Shown: in pieces, positions 1 through 6,531 of the stretch
How positions within the stretch are numbered: the first letter of the stretch is position 1
How the letters are laid out: every line of letters starts with the position of its first letter
Assembly: GCA_017860375.1 (NCBI GenBank)
Contig: JAGDMB010000063.1
Location: 1 to 9,461 of the forward strand
DNA length: 9,461 nt
Source: Bacteroidota bacterium
Lineage (GTDB): Bacteria > Bacteroidota > Bacteroidia > Bacteroidales > UBA10428
Direction of reading: 5' to 3'
Made by a program: the position numbers and the translations under genes
The notes under the pieces: generated by a model
Databases searched by the model: none
The model's input: only the letters and a program-made list of their open reading frames with translations
What the model was told of the DNA's origin: nothing

Positions 1-1
1 T

Positions 2-1558
2 TTCTTCGGACCACGTTACATCTCCCTCGACCCTGCCCAGGACTCAATAAACTTCATCTCTCCCCTCTCTTATTATGATTATGACAGCAACCTGATCAAG
101 GCTACCCAGGTCAAATACATTGATATTGCGGATGCCCGGATCTTCCCCGACCAGGAACTCCTGACTGTTAAGCCGGATGCCAGGCTAAAAACACTGCAGA
201 AAGCCACAATTGTTGTCAACCGCACCTCGAAGTACCATACACTCTATAACGGGATCATAACCATCAACAGCCGGAATTCCTATTTCGGATCGGCGGATTA
301 TGATTACGCTGACGAATTAGACCGGAAGCAGGTGATCCGTTTCAAATCGGTTCAGGCTGAACCCGGGCAATACACGGTTGCGAGAGGAGACCTGATCGAA
401 CCCGATCATTTTATGCTGAGCCCCGCGTTCCGTTACCAGGGTAAGGTTATTCTGAATGCCGACAAGAAAAACCTGACTTTTGACGGGGCAACCCTTATCG
501 AGACCAATTGCGATAATCTGCCCATCCGATGGGTATATTTCCAGTCGGAGATTGATCCTTTCAATATATATATACCCATGGCTGAACCCCTGATTGATGT
601 TGACCGTAACAAAATCTTCAACGGCATCTACGTAAGTTATGATTCCATTCATCTTTTTCCCGCTTTCCTTTCTCAAAGAAAGAATTACAGTGATAAAGCC
701 ATTGTTACGGCCAGCGGTTACCTGTATTATGACAAGGCATCGCAATATTATAAAATCGGATCCAAAGAAAGATTGCTGGATCCCGCCGCTACCGGAAATT
801 ATGTAAGCCTTCATCGGGAAACCTGCCAGCTTTACGGAGAGGGGAAGGTGGACATTGGAGCCAATTTCGGACAGATGAAGCATACGGCCGTCGGGAACGG
901 CATGTTTGACGTCAATAAGAATGAAGTAGCGCTGGATGTAATCCTGGCACTTGACTTCTATATTGATCCCGCGGTTATCGATATTATGGCCACTGAGATA
1001 GACAGTATACCCGATCTTCCGGCTGCTGACCTGAGCCGGTCCACCTATACAAAAGGGCTTGTTGAACTCATCGGCCGGGAACGGTTTGATGCCCTCCGTA
1101 CCGAGATCAGTTTATTCGGAACGGTGAAGGAAGTGCCGAAAGAGTTGAAGCATACCTTTTTGTTCAATGAGCTGAAATTAAAATGGAATAACGAGACCAA
1201 TTCCTATTTTTCGGTTGGGAAGATAGGCATTGCAAGTATCAACAACACCCAGATCAATAAAAGAATGAACGGGCTTATAGAAATACAGCTGAAACGGAGC
1301 GGGGATATCTGTGATATTTACCTGCAGGTGGACCGCCGCACCTGGTATTATTTTGGATATACAAGGGGTGTAATGCAGATCCATTCCTCGAATCAGGCAT
1401 TCCTCGATAAAATGAAAAACATGAAACCCAATGATCGCAGACTCAAGGTCACTTCCGGAGAATCCTACATATATATGGTATCAACGGATGTCAAAAAGAA
1501 TGCCTTTGTCCGCAAGTATCGTGAAATAGTCGAAGGGGAGAACCAGGAAAACCCGTGA
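2..1558 (+). CDS. Large beta-rich hypothetical protein (5' partial, C-terminal 518 aa)
   Basis: The reading frame is open from base 2 to the TGA at 1556-1558, so this is the C-terminal part of a longer protein. The GTG at 332 is an ordinary internal codon, because convincing coding sequence of the same character runs upstream of it. The protein is rich in Tyr, Asn, Asp and alternating hydrophobic residues. It contains repeated short strand-like units such as FRYQGKVILNADKK, FDGATLIETN, GYLYYDKASQYYKIG and LYGEGKVDIGANFG. These suggest stacked beta structure of the kind seen in cell-envelope beta-helix or OstA/LptA-like proteins; that fold is my inference. The last roughly 110 residues include WYYFGYTRGVMQIHSS and a charged tail ending in ENQENP. 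I see no membrane segment, enzyme motif or sorting domain in the visible part. The impression that it belongs to a family of very large conserved Bacteroidota proteins is from memory and unverified. The gene is certain; its function is unknown. Confidence 0.85.
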   Translation, partial: FFGPRYISLDPAQDSINFISPLSYYDYDSNLIKATQVKYIDIADARIFPDQELLTVKPDARLKTLQKATIVVNRTSKYHTLYNGIITINSRNSYFGSADYDYADELDRKQVIRFKSVQAEPGQYTVARGDLIEPDHFMLSPAFRYQGKVILNADKKNLTFDGATLIETNCDNLPIRWVYFQSEIDPFNIYIPMAEPLIDVDRNKIFNGIYVSYDSIHLFPAFLSQRKNYSDKAIVTASGYLYYDKASQYYKIGSKERLLDPAATGNYVSLHRETCQLYGEGKVDIGANFGQMKHTAVGNGMFDVNKNEVALDVILALDFYIDPAVIDIMATEIDSIPDLPAADLSRSTYTKGLVELIGRERFDALRTEISLFGTVKEVPKELKHTFLFNELKLKWNNETNSYFSVGKIGIASINNTQINKRMNGLIEIQLKRSGDICDIYLQVDRRTWYYFGYTRGVMQIHSSNQAFLDKMKNMKPNDRRLKVTSGESYIYMVSTDVKKNAFVRKYREIVEGENQENP

Positions 1559-1562
1559 TCGC

Positions 1563-2057
1563 TCATTTCCTTGTCAGTTCGACCACCTCCATGTCCCTTA
1601 TTCTGCCTGCCTCCATGATGAATTTTACCATGGTCTGTACCGTGTGAAATCCGTATTTGCCTGCGGCGCCCGGGTTGACGCACAGCAATTGAAACCGTTT
1701 GTCAAACTGCACCTTAAGAATATGGGAATGCCCGCAAATGAACAGTTTTGGCGGGTCCTTCCGCATGATGTCGTGTACGGTGCTTTCATAATGACCCGGA
1801 TATCCCCCTATATGCCGGATCCATACCGGCATCTCTTCCAGAATAAACCGCTGGTCAAGCGGGTATTGCGCTCTCAGAATCTGTCCGTCGATGTTGCCGT
1901 GCACCGCCCGCAATGGCTTAAGAGCAAGCAACTGAAAAGCAACCTCTTCCGTACCGATGTCACCTGCATGCCAGACCTCATCGCATTCATTGATGTGCCG
2001 GATGAACCGCTCATCGAGTGTTCCATGCGTATCCGACAGAAGGGCTATCTTTCGCAT
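1563..2057 (-). CDS. YfcE/MJ0936-type metallophosphoesterase
   Basis: This 164-residue protein is a compact calcineurin-like phosphoesterase, probably cytoplasmic, that would hydrolyse phosphodiesters or phosphomonoesters with two bound metal ions. The metal-ligand motifs appear in family order: SDTHG (D9, H11), HAGDIG (D33), VHGNIDG (N55), GYPGHY (H89) and CGHSH (H110, H112), followed by NPGAAGKYGF. The length is normal for YfcE/MJ0936-type proteins. The start is ATG at 2055-2057. The gene converges on the unknown large protein with 4 bases between the stops, so no terminator fits there, and it is divergent from rsmE across 48 bases. The natural substrate cannot be read from the sequence. 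Related proteins often show activity on artificial phosphodiester substrates, so naming it a specific nuclease or nucleotide phosphatase would be overreach. Confidence 0.93.
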   Translation of the reverse strand: MRKIALLSDTHGTLDERFIRHINECDEVWHAGDIGTEEVAFQLLALKPLRAVHGNIDGQILRAQYPLDQRFILEEMPVWIRHIGGYPGHYESTVHDIMRKDPPKLFICGHSHILKVQFDKRFQLLCVNPGAAGKYGFHTVQTMVKFIMEAGRIRDMEVVELTRK

Positions 2058-2081
2058 TTCAGGAATTTATGAGTAAATTTG
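2050..2081 (+). promoter_or_regulatory. Probable promoter of rsmE (Bacteroidota -7/-33 type)
   Basis: TAAATTTG at 2074-2081 is an exact match to the Bacteroidota primary-sigma -7 consensus TAnnTTTG. A TTTC at 2050-2053 lies 20 bases upstream and resembles the -33 TTTG element with one mismatch. Transcription would begin near 2087, about 18 bases before the ATG at 2106. The -33 element overlaps the first codons of the divergent phosphoesterase gene. TAAATTT is repeated directly at 2074-2080 and 2083-2089, which may be chance in AT-rich DNA. Confidence 0.5.
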
Positions 2082-2105
2082 ATAAATTTCTGCTGGAATA
2101 ACAAC

Positions 2106-2810
2106 ATGCAGCTTTTTTACGCCACCGGTATTACAGGCCAGTTTGTCACCCTGGGCAAAACGGAATCGAATCATTGCATCAATGTATTGCGGCATGGCAC
2201 CGGTGATATCATTCGCATAATCGATGGGAGCGGAGGGATTTATGCAGCCAGGATCATTGAAGCGGATCCCCGTGCCTGCAAAGTTGAGATCACGGACTAT
2301 TTTCCCGGTGACAACAGCCGGCCGAAATTGCATCTGGCCATTGCCCCGCCGAAGCATTCCGACCGTTTTGAATGGTTCATTGAGAAGGCGGTCGAGTTGG
2401 GTGTGGGGCAGATCACTCCGATCCGGTGTCAGCGCTCGGAACGTAAGGAAATAAAGGCGGAAAGGCTTGAAAAGATCATCATTGCCTCGATGAAACAGGC
2501 CATGGTTGCAAAACAGCCGGTCCTCCATGACATGATTTCCTGTTCTCAATTCATCCGGTCGGATGATCCTTTGCATTCCGACAAATTCATTGCCACCTGC
2601 AGTGAATCCATGAACAAACCTTTGCATGAAAGCCTGGTAAAAGGGAATCCTGTCATTCTCCTCATCGGGCCGGAAGGAGATTTTACGCCGGAAGAAATCA
2701 AGCTGGCAAAGGCATCGGATTATAAACCGGTATCCATGGGAGCCCAGCGATTACGAACAGAAACGGCGGCCCTGGCAGGATGCATTACGTTCAATCTCTT
2801 CAATCCCTAA
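2106..2810 (+). CDS. rsmE: 16S rRNA (uracil-1498-N3)-methyltransferase RsmE
   Basis: RsmE transfers a methyl group from S-adenosylmethionine to N3 of U1498 in the decoding region of 16S rRNA, acting on the assembled 30S subunit. The 234-residue length is typical. The N-terminal part is PUA-like (MQLFYATGITGQF, then NHCINVLR at about 22-29). The SPOUT methyltransferase core follows, with EKAVELGVGQITPIRCQRSER at about 93-113. The cofactor-binding trefoil knot carries LIGPEGDFTPEEI (186-198) and MGAQRLRTETAA (211-222), which are RsmE signatures. The frame is open further upstream to a TTG at 2079. I chose ATG 2106 because it gives the family's usual N-terminus and because the TTG lies inside the predicted -7 promoter box. 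The gene is convergent with the DUF1015 gene, about 100 bases away. Confidence 0.96.
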   Translation: MQLFYATGITGQFVTLGKTESNHCINVLRHGTGDIIRIIDGSGGIYAARIIEADPRACKVEITDYFPGDNSRPKLHLAIAPPKHSDRFEWFIEKAVELGVGQITPIRCQRSERKEIKAERLEKIIIASMKQAMVAKQPVLHDMISCSQFIRSDDPLHSDKFIATCSESMNKPLHESLVKGNPVILLIGPEGDFTPEEIKLAKASDYKPVSMGAQRLRTETAALAGCITFNLFNP

Positions 2811-2861
2811 GGGGAAATGGATGCCGTTGCAGGCTTTTATTCGTCTGATTTTCGCTTCAAA

Positions 2862-2878
2862 TCCTGTCCCGTTCAGGA
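2862..2878. terminator. Weak hairpin between convergent rsmE and DUF1015 genes
   Basis: TCCTG (2862-2866) and CAGGA (2874-2878) can pair around a 7-base loop. They lie in the 104-base gap between the rsmE stop and the DUF1015 stop, where a shared terminator would be expected. Another TCCTG follows at 2880-2884, offering an alternative pairing. Neither strand has a clean T-tract directly after the stem, so this is only a candidate. I see nothing else in the gap. Confidence 0.22.
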
Positions 2879-2914
2879 CTCCTGCATCCGGTAATCAGGC
2901 GGAACTTCGCGGAA

Positions 2915-4162
2915 TTACTCCAGCCGGTGCAGCACGAGTCCGCTTCTTAGTTTGGGCTCGAACCAGGTGGTTTTAGGAGGCATACTATTTCCTGAGTCGG
3001 CAATGCTCATCAACTGTTCCATTGAAACAGGATACAGGGCAAAGGCAGCAGCCATCTCCCCGCTGTCAACCCGCTTTTTCAGTTCCTCCAGTCCCCGGAT
3101 CCCGCCGACAAAATCGATCCGTTTGGATTGACGCAGATCTTTGATGTCAAGCAGGGGATCGAGCACAACTTTGGAAAGGACCGTGACATCAAGGCTGTCG
3201 ATAGGGTCATTATCATTATAGGTAAAGGGTTTGGCGCGTAATGCATACCAGATTCCGTTGATATACAGCGAGAACTCATGCAGGCGGGCCGGTTTACATT
3301 CTTTTTTACCCCCGGGTGAAACATCGAAGGAAAGGGAGAGCTTTCTGAGAAATTCTTCAGCGGTAAGTCCGTTCAGGTCTTTTACCAGACGGTTATAGTC
3401 AAGGATAGTCAACTGGCTTGCCGGGAAATGAACCGCCAGAAAAAAGTTATACTCTTCCGTGCCGTTGTGCGAAGGATTGGCATTTTTTCGTTCTTCGCCC
3501 ACATGGGCAGCCGCTGCTGTCCGGTGATGACCGTCGGCCACATAGGTGAAAGGGATCTCATCACGGAAGATCTTTTCAATCCGGCTTATGGTGACAGGGT
3601 CGGCAATGATCCAGAGCCGATGACGGATCCCGTCATCCGCCATAAAATCATTTTCCGGGTCATGGTTTACCGCTTCCTTTACAATGCTATCGATTTCAGC
3701 ATGGTCGCGATAGGCAAAAAACACAGGCTCGCTGTTGAAACCGGTTACCCGGATATGCGTTTTCCGGTCGATTTCCTTTTCCACACGGGTAAGTTCATGT
3801 TTTCGGATCACATTGTTAAGGTAGTCACTGACCGATGCGCAGGCTACCAGTCCGTATTGCGTCTTGCCCCTGAAAGTCTGGGCATACACATACAAACAGG
3901 GGGAGGCATCCTGTTTCAGAATACCGGCGTATATCCAGTTTTCGAGGTTTGTTTTTGCCTTTGTGTACACAACCGGGGAATAATGGTCGGTGCCTGCAGG
4001 GCAATCAATCTCGGATTTTATCACATGGTAAAAGGAATATTTGTTGTCACCGGCTTCTGCGCATGCTTCTTCGGATGAGAGAACGTCATAGGGACGGCTG
4101 GCCATTGATTTTGCCAGTTCCTTAGCCGGCCTGAATCCTTTAAACGCTTTTATGATTGCCAT
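2915..4162 (-). CDS. DUF1015 family protein, linked to serine biosynthesis
   Basis: This 415-residue cytoplasmic-type protein belongs to the DUF1015 family. It shows the family's N-terminus MAIIKAFKGFRPAKELA with ASRPYDVLSSEEA (21-33), the central motif YVADGHHRTAAAA (207-219), DYNRLVKDLNGLT (255-267), and the C-terminal PPKTTWFEPKLRSG (395-408). The reading frame extends to a TTG at 4177, but ATG 4160-4162 gives the conserved start. No reaction is established for the family as far as I know. It is repeatedly found next to serC and serA in Bacteroidota, as here, 79 bases downstream of serA on the same strand, which points to a role in serine or phosphoserine metabolism. The DGHHR motif (210-214) resembles the GxHR-type motif of ParB/sulfiredoxin-fold proteins, which include the ADP-dependent serine kinase SerK; that link is my inference. 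The family assignment is firm, the function is not. Confidence 0.93.
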   Translation of the reverse strand: MAIIKAFKGFRPAKELAKSMASRPYDVLSSEEACAEAGDNKYSFYHVIKSEIDCPAGTDHYSPVVYTKAKTNLENWIYAGILKQDASPCLYVYAQTFRGKTQYGLVACASVSDYLNNVIRKHELTRVEKEIDRKTHIRVTGFNSEPVFFAYRDHAEIDSIVKEAVNHDPENDFMADDGIRHRLWIIADPVTISRIEKIFRDEIPFTYVADGHHRTAAAAHVGEERKNANPSHNGTEEYNFFLAVHFPASQLTILDYNRLVKDLNGLTAEEFLRKLSLSFDVSPGGKKECKPARLHEFSLYINGIWYALRAKPFTYNDNDPIDSLDVTVLSKVVLDPLLDIKDLRQSKRIDFVGGIRGLEELKKRVDSGEMAAAFALYPVSMEQLMSIADSGNSMPPKTTWFEPKLRSGLVLHRLE

Positions 4163-4241
4163 ATTGCTGTTTATCAATTAATACCATTCCGTATTTTACG
4201 AAACCACACGGATCGTTTCACACAATATCAGGATGCCAATC

Positions 4242-5162
4242 CTAATTCACGCGGAACTGCCTGTTTCCGTGGAGTAAAAAATTAACAATCTGACGGGCTG
4301 CCGCCATACCTGCATTGATATTGGCCTCATCCGTCTGTGCCCCCATCTTTTTGGGTGTGGCCACATACCGGCCGGGGTATTGCGAGCGCAGCAGGGCATC
4401 GCAATCGGGGGCAACATCGGTTGCATAGCGAAAATCGTTTCGTTCGGAAAACATTTTCAGCAGCGAAGGTTCATGAATGATTTCTTTGCGGGCTGTATTC
4501 AGCAGGGTCGCCCCTTCGGGCATCAGGGAAAGCAAATCAAAATTGATCAATTCACGGGTATTTTTATTGGCCGGCAGGTTCAGGGACAGGTACTGACATT
4601 TGCTGTATAATTCCTGAACCTTGCTTACTGCTTTGATGCCGTAAGTTTCAACCATGGCTTCATCCACATAGGGGTCATAGGTATACACATCCATTCCGAT
4701 CCCCTTGGCTTTGACGCCGATCAGCCTGCCCACGTTGCCGCATCCGTGTATGCCGATGGTTTTACGCGACAGTTCAATGCCTGTAGTTCCGTTGAATGTA
4801 TTGCGGTTCAGGTATATCAGCAAACCGATGGAAAGTTCAGCCACCGCATTGGAATTTTGTCCCGGGGTGTTCATCACCACAATGCCTTTTGCAGAAGCCG
4901 CATCCAGATCGATATTGTCATAGCCCGCACCTGCTCTGACCACAATTTTCAGGTTGCGCGCAGCCGCCAACACTTGTTCATCCACAATGTCGCTTCGTAC
5001 GATCAGGGCATCCGCATCCTTCACTGCATCAAGGAGCTTTTCCCGGGTCGAATAGTTTTCCAGCAGTTTCATTTCAAATCCGGCCCGTGTAAGTACATCG
5101 CGGATACCATTAACGGCTATGCTGGCAAATGGTTTATCGGTTGCAACGAGTACCGTTATCAT
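4242..5162 (-). CDS. serA: D-3-phosphoglycerate dehydrogenase, short ACT-less type
   Basis: SerA oxidises 3-phosphoglycerate to 3-phosphohydroxypyruvate with NAD+, the first step of serine synthesis. The 306-residue protein has only the two core domains of the D-2-hydroxyacid dehydrogenase family and lacks the ACT and intervening domains of E. coli-type SerA, so serine feedback through ACT is not expected. Substrate-domain signatures are VRAGAGYDNIDL (75-86) and NTPGQNSNAVAE (98-109). The Rossmann loop is GCGNVG (140-145), followed by D163 in YDPYVDE. The catalytic Arg is R225 in LLNTARKE. The usual catalytic His in the TPH motif is Lys here (TPKKMGAQT, K271). The usual Glu partner aligns with C254 in VAPDCDALL, flanked by D253 and D255. 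It lies 47 bases downstream of serC and upstream of DUF1015. The start is ATG 5160-5162. Context makes SerA far more likely than another 2-hydroxyacid dehydrogenase. Confidence 0.92.
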   Translation of the reverse strand: MITVLVATDKPFASIAVNGIRDVLTRAGFEMKLLENYSTREKLLDAVKDADALIVRSDIVDEQVLAAARNLKIVVRAGAGYDNIDLDAASAKGIVVMNTPGQNSNAVAELSIGLLIYLNRNTFNGTTGIELSRKTIGIHGCGNVGRLIGVKAKGIGMDVYTYDPYVDEAMVETYGIKAVSKVQELYSKCQYLSLNLPANKNTRELINFDLLSLMPEGATLLNTARKEIIHEPSLLKMFSERNDFRYATDVAPDCDALLRSQYPGRYVATPKKMGAQTDEANINAGMAAARQIVNFLLHGNRQFRVN

Positions 5163-5209
5163 AGGTGTTGAATTTTACGAGTTCAATCCATATCTTTATG
5201 AAGGAGGAA

Positions 5210-6280
5210 TTAAACCTGATTTTCGAATTCCTTCATGGCATCCACGAGGGCCTTTACTCCTTCGAAGGGCATGGCATTATAGATGGAAGCCCTGAATCCT
5301 CCCACGGACCGGTGTCCCTTTAGTCCGATCATGCCCCTTGATGAGGCAAATTCCTGGAATTTCGGTTCCAGTTCTTTATATTCCGGTTTCATAATGAAGG
5401 TCACGTTCATAATGGAACGGTCATCCGTATTTGCCACACTGGATACAAAATACCGGTTCCGTTCAATCTCGTCGTAAAGGAGTCCTGCTTTTTCAAGATT
5501 CAGTTTATGCATGGCCTTCAGGCCCCCCAGATCCTTCAGCCAGATCAGGGTTTGCAGGCAGGCATATATGCCAACGCAGGAAGGTGTATTATAAAGCGAC
5601 TCATTTTCAACATGGACCTTATAGTTGAACATGGTGGGCATCGGGCGTTTCACTTTTTCCAGCAGGCTGTTTTTAAGGATCACCACGACGACACCGGAAG
5701 GACCTATATTTTTCTGTGCTCCGGCATAGATCAGAGCGTATTTCGAGACATCCATCGGACGGCTTAAAATATCCGAGGAGGCATCGGCGATCAGCGGAAC
5801 CGGGGAATCAATATCTTTCTTCAGTTCCGTGCCGTAAATGGTATTATTGGTAGTGATATGCAGATAATCGGCATCCCCGGGAATGGCATAGTTCGTTGGG
5901 ATCCGGTCGTAGTTTGATCCTGCGGATGAGGCAATGACGTTCACTTCTCCATACAGTTTTGCTTCTTTGATCGCCTTTGATGCCCATACACCTGTGTCCA
6001 CATAAGCGGCCTTTGTGTTTAAAAAATTGCAGGGCACCATGGAGAATTGCAGGCTTGCCCCTCCCTGCAGGAACAATACCGAATATCCTTCCGGCACAGA
6101 AAGGATCTCTTTCATCCGTTCCGTGGCTTGCTTAATAACGGCATCGAACTCCTTGCTCCGGTGCGATATTTCCATTAGGGAAAGTCCGATTCCGTCAAGG
6201 TTAAGAATTGCCTCTGCCGTTTTTTTCACGGTAAACTCAGGCAGAATGGAGGGTCCGGCACTAAAATTGTACTTTTTCAT
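5210..6280 (-). CDS. serC: Phosphoserine aminotransferase SerC
   Basis: SerC is a PLP enzyme that transaminates 3-phosphohydroxypyruvate with glutamate to give O-phosphoserine and 2-oxoglutarate; it can also serve pyridoxal phosphate synthesis. The 356-residue length is normal. Family signatures are the N-terminal NFSAGPSILP (5-14), SHRSKEF with the phosphate-contacting R41, the GGASLQF loop (73-79), and TGVWASKA with W99, expected to stack on the PLP ring. Further on are IADASSD (164-170) with D166, and the Schiff-base lysine K190 in AGAQKNIGPSG. The C-terminal GHRSVGGFRASIYNA (322-336) carries R324 and R330 of the substrate site. All key residues are present. The start is ATG 6278-6280. The gene is first in an apparent serC-serA-DUF1015 operon and follows a 251-base upstream gap that probably holds its promoter. 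Confidence 0.97.
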   Translation of the reverse strand: MKKYNFSAGPSILPEFTVKKTAEAILNLDGIGLSLMEISHRSKEFDAVIKQATERMKEILSVPEGYSVLFLQGGASLQFSMVPCNFLNTKAAYVDTGVWASKAIKEAKLYGEVNVIASSAGSNYDRIPTNYAIPGDADYLHITTNNTIYGTELKKDIDSPVPLIADASSDILSRPMDVSKYALIYAGAQKNIGPSGVVVVILKNSLLEKVKRPMPTMFNYKVHVENESLYNTPSCVGIYACLQTLIWLKDLGGLKAMHKLNLEKAGLLYDEIERNRYFVSSVANTDDRSIMNVTFIMKPEYKELEPKFQEFASSRGMIGLKGHRSVGGFRASIYNAMPFEGVKALVDAMKEFENQV

Positions 6281-6444
6281 CCTTGTTCGGTTTTACGTTA
6301 CATTACTTTTTAAATCCTTTTAATACTATTCCAATTACGTGTCGGATGGAACACCCTTGTTTTGCCTATGGGCATGGTTTTTCTTTTGTGAACGGGTATC
6401 TCATGCGGTACGGTACAGTTGGTATTTTGTTTTCTGCATTGTTT

Positions 6445-6452
6445 CAAAGATA
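6445..6452 (-). promoter_or_regulatory. Possible -7 box upstream of serC
   Basis: Read on the minus strand this is TATCTTTG, an exact match to TAnnTTTG. It lies 164 bases before the serC start and would give a leader of about 155-160 bases. I do not find a good TTTG -33 element at 19-21 bases spacing, and no exact -7 match occurs closer to serC. The match may be chance. Confidence 0.28.
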
Positions 6453-6497
6453 AGGATTTTCGGCCTTTGTCAGGCCACACGCCCGGCAAAATATAAC

Positions 6498-6515
6498 AAC
6501 CTTCCGGGACAGGTT
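6498..6515 (-). terminator. Candidate terminator after the gcvT-comB unit
   Basis: On the minus strand, AACCT and AGGTT pair around an 8-base loop, starting 16 bases after the comB-like stop codon. The stem is followed by GTTATATTTTG, a T-rich but imperfect tail. Position and tail fit an intrinsic terminator, but the stem is only 5 pairs and not GC-rich. Confidence 0.33.
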
Positions 6516-6531
6516 CATCCCTTAAATGAAC

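Larger units (their letters stand above)
6281..6531. other. 251-base intergenic region upstream of serC
   Basis: This is the largest gap in the window, between the comB-like stop and the serC start. It holds a hairpin candidate at 6498-6515, a second small inverted repeat (GGCCT/AGGCC, 6461-6475) without a T-tract, the -7-like box at 6445-6452, a tandem GGTAC repeat near 6406-6416 and an A/T-rich stretch just before serC. I recognise no riboswitch, tRNA or small protein here. The plus-strand frame at 6339-6551 runs into the opposing gene and looks non-coding. Confidence 0.5.

Noticed and set aside
317..883. 188-codon minus-strand frame opposite the first gene
   Set aside because: The plus frame is open from the window edge through 1558 with consistent composition; the antisense frame looks like a shadow.
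332..1558. Treating GTG 332 as the true start of the first gene
   Set aside because: The same frame is open with similar coding character back to base 2, so the gene is truncated by the window, not started at 332.
1644..2072. 142-codon plus-strand frame opposite the phosphoesterase
   Set aside because: The minus-strand product has every metal-ligand motif in order; the plus-strand product has none.
3428..4078. 216-codon open frame on the plus strand opposite DUF1015
   Set aside because: It lies fully antisense to a strongly recognised gene; its translation is Cys/His/Phe-rich with no recognisable motif, typical of a shadow frame.
4163..4177. TTG start giving DUF1015 five extra residues
   Set aside because: The family N-terminus MAIIKxFKGxRP begins exactly at ATG 4160-4162.
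4163..4241. Regulatory site or promoter between serA and DUF1015
   Set aside because: Only a short GAAAC/GTTTC inverted repeat is visible and there is no exact TAnnTTTG match, so nothing supports a separate promoter.
6461..6475. GGCCT/AGGCC hairpin as a terminator
   Set aside because: A 5-bp stem without a T-tract on either strand, and it sits further from the comB stop than the better candidate at 6498-6515.
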